Origin: Flaviflexus equikiangi
GTDB lineage: Bacteria > Actinomycetota > Actinomycetes > Actinomycetales > Actinomycetaceae
Length of the DNA: 64,000 bases
Direction of reading: 5' to 3'
Assembly: GCF_014069875.1 (NCBI RefSeq)
Contig: NZ_CP059676.1
Location: 310,001 to 374,000, forward strand
In this document: positions 34,759 to 43,585 of the stretch, in pieces
How the letters are laid out: every line of letters starts with the position of its first letter
Position numbering within the stretch: position 1 is the first letter of the stretch
Notes under the pieces: generated by a model
The model's database searches: none
What the model was told of the DNA's origin: nothing
What the model saw: the letters and a program-made list of their open reading frames with translations, nothing else
Translations under genes and position numbers: made by a program

Positions 34759-35838
34759 ATGCACCTATCTGATTCGAACGACACCAACGTCCAGACCCCA
34801 CCGGAGGCGGAGCCCGCTGCCGGTATTCAGCCGACTCTCGGTCAGCCGCTTCGCGTGCACGGCGGCCTCGGCAGCGCCCACGGCAAGGCAATCCTCATGG
34901 GGGAGCATTCTGTCGTCTACGGTGCGCCCGCTGTTGCGCTGCCGCTCCTCGACCTTCAGACGGCAGCCTCTGTCCGGAAGGCCGACCACGGTTCGATCAG
35001 CTCCGACCTGTACACGGGCCCCCTTCATGCTGCCCCGCGCGAACTCAAGCCCGTGGTCACAGCGCTGCGGGCCACGGCGGAGCGGGTGGGACTGAACTCG
35101 GACAGCTTCGAGATCGTCATCTCCTCGACCGTGCCCCTCGAGCGGGGCTTGGGATCCTCCGCGGCCGTCGCCGCGGCCATGGTTCGCGCCGTCAGCAATG
35201 CCGTCGGAGTGGCGCTGACGCCCGAGGAAACGTTCGAGCTCGTCCAGATCGCCGAGAACGTCGCACACGGCACGTCCTCCGGACTCGATGCTCATGCCGT
35301 CCGTTCCCTGTCTCCGGTCCGCTTCCAATCCGGCCAACCCACACCCGTCACCGTCGCACGCTCCCTGACATTCGTCATCGCCGACACTGGCACGTCCGGC
35401 TCCACGTCCGCCGCCGTCAACGGCGTCCGCATGCTCCGCAAGGTCAACCCCTCCTTCGTCAACGGCATCATCGACACGCTGGCCGGACTGGCGGAGGACA
35501 CGATCACGGCCCTCGGGGCGGGGGATGCCGCCGCTCTCGGGCAGCACATGAGTGCAGGCCACGAACAGCTCGCGAGGCTGGGTGTGTCCGCTCCGTCCCT
35601 CGATGCTCTCGTCACGGCCGCCCGCATGAGCGGAGCGCACGGAGCGAAGCTCACGGGTTCCGGGCTCGGCGGATGCGTTCTCGCGCTCGTCGATGGCGCG
35701 GACTCCGCTGATGGCGTTATCGACGCCATGAAGGCCGCGGGGGCAACCCAGGCATGGAAGACTTCTCTTGTCTCATCCCAGATCGCCGATGGTGTCGGCG
35801 CGAACGAGCGCGATGCGCTCCCGAAGGAGAATGCGTGA
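34759..35838 (+). CDS. mvk: Mevalonate kinase
   Basis: 359 aa GHMP kinase that phosphorylates mevalonate at C5. Motifs are GKAILMGEHSVVYGAPAVAL, the ATP loop PLERGLGSSAAVAAAMV and KLTGSGLGGCVLAL. ATG 34759 is chosen for the conserved core, but the frame is open from GTG 34723 and neither has a strong ribosome site, so a leaderless message is possible. It is the first of six mevalonate genes; its stop overlaps the next GTG. Confidence 0.88.
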   Translation: MHLSDSNDTNVQTPPEAEPAAGIQPTLGQPLRVHGGLGSAHGKAILMGEHSVVYGAPAVALPLLDLQTAASVRKADHGSISSDLYTGPLHAAPRELKPVVTALRATAERVGLNSDSFEIVISSTVPLERGLGSSAAVAAAMVRAVSNAVGVALTPEETFELVQIAENVAHGTSSGLDAHAVRSLSPVRFQSGQPTPVTVARSLTFVIADTGTSGSTSAAVNGVRMLRKVNPSFVNGIIDTLAGLAEDTITALGAGDAAALGQHMSAGHEQLARLGVSAPSLDALVTAARMSGAHGAKLTGSGLGGCVLALVDGADSADGVIDAMKAAGATQAWKTSLVSSQIADGVGANERDALPKENA

Positions 35839-36821
35839 CATCGGCAACCGCTCGTGCCTACCCCAACATTGCTCTCGTCAAGTATTGGGGGAAGGCGGAT
35901 GAGAAGCTGATCGTGCCCGTCGCGGGCTCACTGTCGATGACTCTCGACGACTTCCCGACGACGACAACAGTCACACTCACCGACGGTGGGGACACGTTCA
36001 GGCTCAACGAAGTCGACCACGACGGTACGTCAGCGGACCGGGTCACGGTCTTCCTCGACCTCGTCCGGTCCCTGGCGGTCGATGCTGGGCTCGATACCGC
36101 CCACCTGTCGGCCCGGGTGGTATCGACCAACGAGGGCCCCACCGCGGCCGGCATGGCCTCATCCGCGTCCGGTTTCGCAGCCCTTGCCGTTGCGGCAGCC
36201 TCAGCCTACGGGCTGGATCTCGACACGAGGGAGCTCAGCAGGCTCGCTCGGCGCGGTTCGGGCTCCGCCAGCCGCTCCCTTATCGACCGCTTCGCCGTCT
36301 GGCACGCCGGTGATGACGAGAGCTCCTATGCGGAAGCGGTCTCCGCGCCTGACATGGCGATGGTGGCTGTGCCGGTTGCGACCGGCGAGAAGGCCGTATC
36401 CTCCCGGCAGGGCATGATCGCCACCGCCGAGACGTCACCCTTCTATCCGGCCTGGATCACGTCCACGCAGGAGACGCTGACCGAGATGATCGCGGCCTGT
36501 GAGCGCGGCGATGTCACGACCATCGGTGAGCTGACAGAGAACCATGCGATCCGCATGCATGCCCTCATCGCCTCCTGCCGCCCCTCGATCCGCTACCTCA
36601 ACCCCACGTCGATCGCCGTGTTCGACGAGATCGCGGCCATGAGGCAGGAGGGTGTCGAGGCCTATGCGACGGCGGATGCTGGCCCGAACGTGTTCGCCCT
36701 GACCCGCCCCGAACTCGCACATATCGTGGCGGACCGTCTCGTGGGATTCACGAAGGACAACGAGGCGAAGATCCTCATGCCGGGCCAGGGGGCGCACCTG
36801 ATCGACGGAGCATCAGCGTGA
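35835..36821 (+). CDS. mvaD: Diphosphomevalonate decarboxylase
   Basis: 328 aa GHMP-family enzyme that turns diphosphomevalonate into IPP with ATP. Signature NIALVKYWGKADEKL near the N-terminus and the phosphate loop GMASSASGFAALAVAAAS. GTG 35835 overlaps the kinase stop, with GAAGGAGAA upstream. Substrate-binding Ser and Asp regions (GSGSASRSLIDRF, TADAGPNVFAL) are present. Confidence 0.9.
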   Translation: MTSATARAYPNIALVKYWGKADEKLIVPVAGSLSMTLDDFPTTTTVTLTDGGDTFRLNEVDHDGTSADRVTVFLDLVRSLAVDAGLDTAHLSARVVSTNEGPTAAGMASSASGFAALAVAAASAYGLDLDTRELSRLARRGSGSASRSLIDRFAVWHAGDDESSYAEAVSAPDMAMVAVPVATGEKAVSSRQGMIATAETSPFYPAWITSTQETLTEMIAACERGDVTTIGELTENHAIRMHALIASCRPSIRYLNPTSIAVFDEIAAMRQEGVEAYATADAGPNVFALTRPELAHIVADRLVGFTKDNEAKILMPGQGAHLIDGASA

Positions 36822-37900
36822 CGATCACGACCCGTGCCCCGGGGAAGCTGTTCATCGCCGGCGAGTACGCGGTCGTTGACCCCGATCATCCGGCCCTCCT
36901 CGTCGCGGTCGACAAGTTCATGACAGTCTCCGTGACCGAGTCGGTCGATGTGGGACGAGTGCATTCCTCCGAGTACGGCAATCTCCCCATCGAGTGGCGC
37001 CGGGATCCTGAGACGGGGGACGTCGTCGTCGACCATCACCCCTACGACTATGTCACGCGCGCGATCGATGTCATGGAACGCCTGCGGGACGAGCGGGGGA
37101 TAGCTCCGCGATACTTCAACCTCCACATCGAGTCGGAGCTTGATGATTCCCACGGCCAGAAGTTCGGGCTCGGATCCTCCGCCGCCGTTGTCGTGGCGAC
37201 CATTGCCGCCATCGACACGTTCTATGATCTCGGGCTGTCTGCCATGGAGCGGTTCAAGATCGCACTGCTGGCCACGATCTCCGTGTCGCCTCGAGCCTCA
37301 GGCGGTGATATTGCGGCCTCGACGTTCGGCGGCTGGCTGTCCTACAGCGCCCCGGATCGGGCCGCCCTCCTCACGGCTCTCAGCACGGACACGATCGGTG
37401 ATGTGATGGTGGGCAGCGGATGGGAGACGCTCCGGATTCGCTCCCTGCCGGCACCGGCGCTGTCCCTGTTGGTGGGATGGACGGGGTCACCGTCCTCGAC
37501 GGAGGCCCTCGTCGGCTCCGTGACGAAGGCCAGCCCGAGCGACAGCCCCGACTACACGGCTTTCGTCGCCGCCTCGGATCGGATCGTCACGGCGTTGATA
37601 GAGGCTCTCGAAGCAGGGGATCCGGCCCTCGTCCAGGACCTGGTGCGGCAAGCCCGCCACAACCTGCTTCTCCTCCAGGCCAGCTCCGGGATCACCATCG
37701 AAACCGAGAAGCTCACGTTCCTGTGCGACAGTGCGGAACATTACGGGGGTGCCGCGAAACCGTCAGGTGCGGGCGGAGGCGACTGCGGGATCGTTCTCGC
37801 CGACCCGGAGATGGATACGGCGGCGCTGCTCGAGCAGTGGCGTGCCGCAGGGATACGCCCACTCGATCTTCACGTGTACGGGAAAGAGGTGGCCGCATGA
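36818..37900 (+). CDS. mvaK2: Phosphomevalonate kinase
   Basis: 360 aa GHMP kinase. GKLFIAGEYAVVDPDHPALL is characteristic of bacterial phosphomevalonate kinase (Glu-Tyr after the first Gly motif), followed by KFGLGSSAAVVVATIAAI and KPSGAGGGDCGIVLA. It adds the second phosphate. GTG 36818 overlaps the mvaD stop by 4 bp, and its own stop overlaps the fni ATG. Confidence 0.9.
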   Translation: MTITTRAPGKLFIAGEYAVVDPDHPALLVAVDKFMTVSVTESVDVGRVHSSEYGNLPIEWRRDPETGDVVVDHHPYDYVTRAIDVMERLRDERGIAPRYFNLHIESELDDSHGQKFGLGSSAAVVVATIAAIDTFYDLGLSAMERFKIALLATISVSPRASGGDIAASTFGGWLSYSAPDRAALLTALSTDTIGDVMVGSGWETLRIRSLPAPALSLLVGWTGSPSSTEALVGSVTKASPSDSPDYTAFVAASDRIVTALIEALEAGDPALVQDLVRQARHNLLLLQASSGITIETEKLTFLCDSAEHYGGAAKPSGAGGGDCGIVLADPEMDTAALLEQWRAAGIRPLDLHVYGKEVAA

Positions 37901-38994
37901 TTGTCAGCAGCCGTAAAGAAGACCACATTCGTCTCGCAGCCGAGCAGCAGGATCAGCCCGCCTCCTATCGAGGCTTCGACGATATCGAGATCCTGCACCA
38001 TGCTCTTGCGGGAATAGACCGCGCCCAGGTGGACACGTCCGTGACCGTGGGGCCGTGGACGTGGCGGGCGCCCTTCTACGTGACGGGCATGACCGGCGGC
38101 ACGGAGACGGCGATGACGATCAACCGGGCGCTGGCGAGAGCCACGGCAGCGACGGGGATACCCATGGCTTCTGGCTCCATCGGAATCGCTCTCGACTACC
38201 CGGAGACGAGCCCCAGCTTCACCGTGATCCGGGAGGAGAACCCGGACGGGATCGTGCTGGCCAATATCGGTGCCGGGCGCAGCCTGGACGACGCGAAGCG
38301 CGCCGTCGACCTGCTGTCGGCCGATGGTCTCCAGCTTCACCTCAACTCCGTCCAGGAGACGGTCATGCCGGAAGGCTCGCGTGACTTCTCCGCATGGCTT
38401 GGCCTCGTCGAACAGATCGCGAGCGGTCTCGACGTTCCCATCATCGTCAAGGAGGTCGGCTTCGGGCTGTCCGCGAAGACGTTGACCGAGCTCAAGAACG
38501 CCGGCGTCACGATTGCCGACGTGGCAGGTTCCGGAGGGACGGACTTCGCGAAGATCGAGAACGATCGCCGCTCTGGCGGACACGACGACTACTCCTATCT
38601 CAACGGTTTCGGCAGCTCTGCCGTGCAGTGTCTGCTCGATGCTCGACTCGGCCACCATGTCGGCCCGAATGCCGACCCGAACTTCACCGTTCTCGCCTCC
38701 GGGGGTGTTCGCCATCCCCTCGACGTGGTCAAGAGCGTGGCGATGGGGGCGCGCGCCGTCGGCGTGGCAGGCACCTTCCTCAAGGTGGCGTTGAGCGAGG
38801 GCGCTGATGCGATGACGGAGGTTTTGGAGATCTGGATGGAGAGGGTGGGCCAGCTGCAGGCGATGATGGGTGCCGCCACCCCGGGCGCTTTGGAATACAC
38901 TGACATTCTTGTTCGAGGCCGTTCCCGGGAGTTCGCCGATCTGCGCGGACTCGACGTGAGGGCCCTTGCGAGGCGGAGCCAGGAGGCATCATGA
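37897..38994 (+). CDS. fni: Type 2 isopentenyl-diphosphate isomerase (FMN-dependent)
   Basis: 365 aa TIM-barrel flavoenzyme that interconverts IPP and DMAPP using FMN and NADPH. Motifs: RKEDHIRLA at the start, FYVTGMTGGTETAMTIN, LQLHLNSVQETVMPEG, IIVKEVGFGLS and VAGSGGTDFAKIEN. ATG 37897 overlaps the preceding stop. It couples the linear pathway to prenyl chain synthesis, although no prenyltransferase is in the window. Confidence 0.92.
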   Translation: MIVSSRKEDHIRLAAEQQDQPASYRGFDDIEILHHALAGIDRAQVDTSVTVGPWTWRAPFYVTGMTGGTETAMTINRALARATAATGIPMASGSIGIALDYPETSPSFTVIREENPDGIVLANIGAGRSLDDAKRAVDLLSADGLQLHLNSVQETVMPEGSRDFSAWLGLVEQIASGLDVPIIVKEVGFGLSAKTLTELKNAGVTIADVAGSGGTDFAKIENDRRSGGHDDYSYLNGFGSSAVQCLLDARLGHHVGPNADPNFTVLASGGVRHPLDVVKSVAMGARAVGVAGTFLKVALSEGADAMTEVLEIWMERVGQLQAMMGAATPGALEYTDILVRGRSREFADLRGLDVRALARRSQEAS

Positions 38995-40046
38995 GCAAGT
39001 CGACCTATTCGGAGACGACCTATACGGCGATCCCGACCCGCTGGGTCGGGCCGATCCGGTTCTCCGGCAATGCCGTCACCGGGGAGATCGATGTCCCTCT
39101 CGCAACCTACGAGACACCCCTGTGGCCCTCGGTCGGCCGCGGGGCCAAAGTGTCTCGCCTGGTCGAGGGCGGGATCGTGGCCACGGTTGTGGGCGAACGG
39201 ATGACGCGGTCCGTGCTGTTCACGGCCACCGGTGCCTCCGCCGCTCATCGTGCCAGCACGATCATCTCCTCCCGGTTCGATGACCTCCAGGCCGTCGTAT
39301 CCCGCGGCTCCCGGTTCGCCACGCTCGTCGAGATCCATCCCGAGATCGTCGGATCGCTCCTGTTCGTCCGCTTCGCGTTCACCACGGGGGACGCGTCCGG
39401 ACACAACATGGTGACAGCGGCGTCGGATGCTCTCATGGCAGAGATCCTCTCCTGGGATCTGGGGCTCGGCTACGGCTCGATCTCCGGAAACTTCTGCACC
39501 GACAAGAAAGCCACCGGCATCAACGGCGCCCTCGGCCGGGGAAAGAACGTCCAGGCGGACATTCTCATCCCCCACGACATCGTCCACGGCACGCTCAAGA
39601 CGTCAGCTGAGAAGGTGGCCGAGCTTGTTGTCCGCAAGAACTATGTGGGGTCGACGATCGCGGGCGCCCTCCGGTCGGCGAATGCTCACTTCGCGAACAT
39701 GCTCCTCGCGTTCTACCTGGCCACGGGCCAGGACGCCGCGAATATCGTCGAAGGTTCCCAGGGCTTCACCTACGCAGAGAACCGTCCCGAGGGACTGTAC
39801 TTCGCCTGCTCCCTGCCCCACCTGATCGTGGGGACTGTCGGCAACGGCAAACACCTCGATCACGTCGAGGAGGCCATGGTGCGCCTCGGCCTGCGTGAGG
39901 ACCGTGCGCCGGGTGAGAACAGCCGCCGCCTCGCGGCACTGATCGCAGGCACGGTGCTCTGCGGCGAACTGTCCCTGCTGGCAGCACAGACAAACCCTGG
40001 CGAGCTCATGGCCGCCCACGTGTCCCTTGAGCGGGGCACCGACTAA
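38991..40046 (+). CDS. mvaA: HMG-CoA reductase
   Basis: 351 aa, catalytic-domain-only enzyme without membrane helices, making mevalonate from HMG-CoA. Motifs: ATTGDASGHNMV-like segment (TGDASGHNMVTAASD), the lysine motif CTDKKATGINGALGRGK and the C-terminal His region ANAHFANML. This fits the class I-like form seen in Streptomyces. ATG 38991 overlaps the fni stop. Confidence 0.9.
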   Translation: MSKSTYSETTYTAIPTRWVGPIRFSGNAVTGEIDVPLATYETPLWPSVGRGAKVSRLVEGGIVATVVGERMTRSVLFTATGASAAHRASTIISSRFDDLQAVVSRGSRFATLVEIHPEIVGSLLFVRFAFTTGDASGHNMVTAASDALMAEILSWDLGLGYGSISGNFCTDKKATGINGALGRGKNVQADILIPHDIVHGTLKTSAEKVAELVVRKNYVGSTIAGALRSANAHFANMLLAFYLATGQDAANIVEGSQGFTYAENRPEGLYFACSLPHLIVGTVGNGKHLDHVEEAMVRLGLREDRAPGENSRRLAALIAGTVLCGELSLLAAQTNPGELMAAHVSLERGTD

Positions 40047-40082
40047 ACCAGCTCCACGAGGAGCCCGATCGAAGGAGACGTC

Positions 40083-41231
40083 GTGAACATTGGAATCCAC
40101 GACCTGGATGTAGCCACCACGCATTTCGTGCTCGACCTGGACGAGATGGCGGAAGCTCTCGGCATCGACCCCGCGAAGTACGAGAAGGGCCTGGGCCAGG
40201 ACGAGTTCTCGGTCCCTGCCCCCGACGAGGACATCGTGACCATGGCCGCGACAGCCGCGTCGCGCCTGCTCTCCCGGCACGACGCGTCGAAGATCCGCAT
40301 GGTCCTGTTCGCGACCGAGTCGAGCATCGACCAGTCGAAGGCCGCGGGCGTGTTCGTGCACGGACTCCTCGGCCTGCCCCAGGCTGTGCGCACGGTCGAG
40401 TTCAAGCAGGCCTGCTACTCGGGCACGGCCGCCCTCCAGACCGCTGTCAACCACGTGGCCCGCTACCCGGAGGACCAGGTCCTCGTCATCGCGTCCGACG
40501 TGGCGCGATATGCGGTCGATTCCGGGGGTGAACCGACCCAGGGCGCCGGTGCGGTCGCGATGCTCATCTCCGCCGACCCCAACCTTGTCGTCATCGAGCC
40601 GGGCTCGGGCGTGTTCACGGCGGACGTCAACGACTTCTGGCGCCCCAACGATTCCTCGACCCCGTACGTGGAAGGAAAGCTGTCCCTCGACGCGTACATG
40701 AATGCGGCAACAGGCTCGTGGGATGATCTCGTGGCCCGCCGCGGCCTCGACATCACCGACATCGATCGATTCCTCCACCATCAGCCCTTCACGAAGATGG
40801 CACGGAAGGCGCATGCTCGTCTCGGCGAACACGTCGGTGCCGATCTCGGCCCCGAGCTGATCGAGGAATCGATGACGTACAACCGCCGCATCGGCAACTC
40901 GTACACGGCGTCCCTGTTCTTCGGTCTCGCCGCCCAGCTTCACGGCAACCCGGATCTTGCGGGCAAGCGCCTCGGACTGTTCTCGTACGGCTCAGGCTCT
41001 GTCGCCGAGTTCTTCACCGGCATCGTCCAAGACGGCTACACGGACCACATCCATCCGGAGACCGTGCGGGAGGCTCTCGACAGCAGGGTTCCCCTCACCT
41101 TCGCCCAGTACCGGGAGCTGCACGCCTCCTACATCGGTGCCTCCGACAATGTCGAGGTGCCGGCCGTGACGGCAGCACCGTTCCGCTTCACCGGCATCAC
41201 CGACCACGTCCGCCACTACGAGGCGCGCTGA
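40083..41231 (+). CDS. mvaS: HMG-CoA synthase
   Basis: 382 aa thiolase-fold enzyme condensing acetyl-CoA with acetoacetyl-CoA. The nucleophile Cys lies in FKQACYSGTAALQTAV, with the catalytic His region HHQPFTKMARKAH and GSGSVAEFFTG near the C-terminus. GTG 40083 follows GAAGGAGACGTC. It is the last gene of the cluster; no acetoacetyl-CoA thiolase is present nearby, so that activity must come from elsewhere. Confidence 0.92.
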   Translation: MNIGIHDLDVATTHFVLDLDEMAEALGIDPAKYEKGLGQDEFSVPAPDEDIVTMAATAASRLLSRHDASKIRMVLFATESSIDQSKAAGVFVHGLLGLPQAVRTVEFKQACYSGTAALQTAVNHVARYPEDQVLVIASDVARYAVDSGGEPTQGAGAVAMLISADPNLVVIEPGSGVFTADVNDFWRPNDSSTPYVEGKLSLDAYMNAATGSWDDLVARRGLDITDIDRFLHHQPFTKMARKAHARLGEHVGADLGPELIEESMTYNRRIGNSYTASLFFGLAAQLHGNPDLAGKRLGLFSYGSGSVAEFFTGIVQDGYTDHIHPETVREALDSRVPLTFAQYRELHASYIGASDNVEVPAVTAAPFRFTGITDHVRHYEAR

Positions 41232-41294
41232 CCGGTTCGAGGTGAGGATCGTGGCCGAGACTGAGTGTCGCGGCGGTCGAGGCTGTGGAGAAGG

Positions 41295-42257
41295 TCAGGG
41301 CTGAGAACCCGGAGTGATATGGCCCAGCTCGGCCAGGACGGCGAGTTCCTCAGCCCGGGTCAGTCCGCCCGCGGGCCCGCCCGCATGATGCCAGGGGAGA
41401 GTATCGCGTGCGGTCACGGCCAGCGGGCGGGTGCGCAATCCTGCACTCTCGGACGGTCGATGATCGCGCGCCATAAGCCCCGCCATCTCCGCCACCGGTA
41501 TCCACAGCGGGATGGCGCGGTCTCCGGCCCAGAACGAGACCTCGTGGCGGGAGAGCTCTGCCGCGCTGAGCCAGACGGGGGTGGGATGAGCGATGGTCGA
41601 GAGCTCGATGAGGAACTCGTCACGCGTCACGGCGGGACCGACCGCATCGAATGTCCCGGTGATCGTGCTCCCCGCGAGAACAACACACCAGTCGGCCAGA
41701 TCCCGAACATCGATCCACTGCACCCATTCATCCGGTTCCCCCGGCGCGATATAGGGCATACCATCGGCTGATGCCTGGTCGATCCGGGCGGGCCAATACG
41801 TGAAACGGCCGGTCGGATCACCCGGGCCGATGATGAGTCCGGGACGCACGATGACGTGGTTCGATGCCCTGACGAGGTTCTCGCAGGCAACCTTGAGCCT
41901 GCCGTAGTCACCGCTCGTCGCGGGCTCGCAGACTGGAGTCGTCTCGGGAGTGCCCGCGGGTTCCGTCACGACGGGGTATACGCTGATCGTCGAGATGTAG
42001 ATCCACCGTGCGTCAGGGAACTGGCCGAGGGCACGGGCGACATGGTCAGGATTCGTCGCCACGTCGATCACCACATCGGGTGTGGGAATCTCGAGCGTGG
42101 TTCCCTCGTCTCGATCCCAGCGCACGAAGACCGCGCCCTCCGGCGGGGTACCGCTGACGCCGCGCGCAGCGCACGTGACATCGTGTCCTGTCCGCAGGAA
42201 GGATCGTGCCGTCTCGCGGGAGAGGAAGCCCGTCCCGCCAAGGATGAGTACCTTCAT
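41295..42257 (-). CDS. NAD-dependent epimerase/reductase-like protein (extended SDR)
   Basis: 320 aa. N-terminal Rossmann motif MKVLILGGTGFLSRETA, a TISVYPV segment and a GDYGRLKVACE motif in which Tyr-x-x-x-Lys (YGRLK) is kept. VIVRPGLIIGPGDPTGRF is typical of extended SDRs. Substrate unknown; such proteins in actinobacteria are often annotated as epimerases without evidence. It is followed on the same strand side by a convergent mevalonate operon. Confidence 0.75.
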   Translation of the reverse strand: MKVLILGGTGFLSRETARSFLRTGHDVTCAARGVSGTPPEGAVFVRWDRDEGTTLEIPTPDVVIDVATNPDHVARALGQFPDARWIYISTISVYPVVTEPAGTPETTPVCEPATSGDYGRLKVACENLVRASNHVIVRPGLIIGPGDPTGRFTYWPARIDQASADGMPYIAPGEPDEWVQWIDVRDLADWCVVLAGSTITGTFDAVGPAVTRDEFLIELSTIAHPTPVWLSAAELSRHEVSFWAGDRAIPLWIPVAEMAGLMARDHRPSESAGLRTRPLAVTARDTLPWHHAGGPAGGLTRAEELAVLAELGHITPGSQP

Positions 42258-42269
42258 GTCGATATGGGT

Positions 42270-42297
42270 GTGTCCCGGACGTATGTGCCCGGGACAC
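42270..42297 (-). terminator. Hairpin downstream of small acidic gene
   Basis: GTGTCCCGG pairs with CCGGGACAC, 12 bp past the stop of the minus-strand gene at 42309 and just before the epimerase start. Confidence 0.5.
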
Positions 42298-42308
42298 CCA
42301 TTAGTTCT

Positions 42309-42422
42309 TTAGTCCTCGCGGTCTGCTTCAGCCTCGGAGGTGGTCTCGCCCTCTTCGGGCTCCTCCTGGGACGCTACCTTCTCGAGGTCGACGTCCTCTT
42401 GCTTGGCGTGCTTTCCACCCAT
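42309..42422 (-). CDS. 37-aa acidic small protein
   Basis: Begins MGGKHAKQEDVDLEKVASQE and ends in a Glu/Asp-rich tail (ADRED). ATG 42422 is preceded by GAAGGAGGACAC, an excellent ribosome site, and the stop is followed by a hairpin. The composition suggests an intrinsically disordered protein. It is divergent from the stress-type dehydrogenase at 42622, so a stress role is possible. No family recognised. Confidence 0.55.
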   Translation of the reverse strand: MGGKHAKQEDVDLEKVASQEEPEEGETTSEAEADRED

Positions 42423-42621
42423 GTGTCCTCCTTCTTCGACGGCGGTGCCGTCATGCTGTATCGGACAACGGTAAGCCCATCGCGGCCCGGTCACAAGTGC
42501 AGGCGGGCTGCGTCGCGTTCTTTCACGGACAGCGTAGTCGCGCGGAAAATGGACATGACAGGTTTCGTGCCAGACGTGACCTCTATAGGGTGGGTCACAC
42601 AACCGACGAAAGAAGGTAGCC

Positions 42622-43503
42622 ATGGCATTGAACGATCCGAGAACATATTTTCCAAAAGTTGATCCGCCGAAACAGATCCAGGAACACCCCGGCCTCGATC
42701 GGGACCTCGAACCGCAGGCCGATATCGGTCTCGAGACCTATGTGGGCCACGGCCGTCTCGAAGGCCGCAAGGCCCTCATCACCGGCGGTGATTCCGGCAT
42801 CGGGGCAGCCGTCGCGATCGCCTACGCACGTGAGGGCGCTGACGTGGCGATCTCCTATCTCCCCGAGGAACAGGTTGACGCCGATCGTGTGATCGCCGCG
42901 ATTGAAGCGGCCGGCAGGAAGGCGCTTGCACTGCCCGGCGACCTCATGGAACTCGAGCAGTGCCAGCATATCGTCGACGAGACGGTCGCGGCGTTCGGCG
43001 GGCTCGATATCCTTGTCAACAATGCGAGCCGGCAGATCTGGCACGACGGCATCGAAGAGATCTCCGACGAAGATTTCGACCTGACGATGAAGTCGAATAT
43101 CTACAGCTCGTACCGCGTGACGAAGGCGGCCCTCAAGCACATGGTGGCCGGCTCCTCGATCATCTTCACCTCCTCCATCCAGGCCTATCAGCCCTCCGAC
43201 GTCCTCCTCGACTACGCGATGACGAAGGCGGCGATGAACAACCTGTCGAAGGGTCTCGCGGAGCAGCTCGCCCCGAAGGGCATCCGGGTCAACTCCGTGA
43301 TCCCGGGGCCGATATGGACGCCGCTGCAGCCGAGCCACGGGCAGCCGCAGGAGAAGGTCACAACCTTCGGACAGGACACGCCGCTCGGACGCGCGGGCCA
43401 TCCTGTCGAACTCGCAGGGGCCTACGTCTTCCTCGCCTCCGACGAGGCCTCCTACATCGCTGGGGAATCTCTCGGCGTGACAGGCGGGCGAATCACGCCC
43501 TAG
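42622..43503 (+). CDS. Short-chain dehydrogenase, general-stress type (YghA/YdaD-like)
   Basis: 293 aa classical SDR with the 40-residue N-terminal extension of the stress-linked group (YFPKVDPPKQIQEHPGLD). Cofactor motif TGGDSGIGAA, NNAS motif, and catalytic Ser with DYAMTKAA (Tyr-x-x-x-Lys). C-terminal GESLGVTGGRITP. Members are induced by salt, heat and ethanol stress in Bacillus; the true substrate is unknown. ATG 42622 follows AAGAAGGTAGCC. The stop lies inside a 26-bp tandem duplication. Confidence 0.82.
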   Translation: MALNDPRTYFPKVDPPKQIQEHPGLDRDLEPQADIGLETYVGHGRLEGRKALITGGDSGIGAAVAIAYAREGADVAISYLPEEQVDADRVIAAIEAAGRKALALPGDLMELEQCQHIVDETVAAFGGLDILVNNASRQIWHDGIEEISDEDFDLTMKSNIYSSYRVTKAALKHMVAGSSIIFTSSIQAYQPSDVLLDYAMTKAAMNNLSKGLAEQLAPKGIRVNSVIPGPIWTPLQPSHGQPQEKVTTFGQDTPLGRAGHPVELAGAYVFLASDEASYIAGESLGVTGGRITP

Positions 43504-43536
43504 ACGGGAACGGGCGAATCACGCCCTAGACGGGAA
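43485..43536 (+). repeat. 26-bp perfect tandem duplication across the SDR stop
   Basis: 43485-43510 and 43511-43536 are identical. The first copy contains the last five codons and stop of the SDR; the second is untranslated. It looks like a recent slippage duplication. Confidence 0.85.
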
Positions 43537-43550
43537 ACAATCCAGCATCG

Positions 43551-43574
43551 AGTGGCGGCAATGCGCCGCCACTC
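43551..43574. terminator. Bidirectional terminator
   Basis: AGTGGCGGC pairs with GCCGCCACT between the SDR and the convergent permease gene, whose stop is at 43586. Confidence 0.7.
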
Positions 43575-43585
43575 GCATGTTCCTC

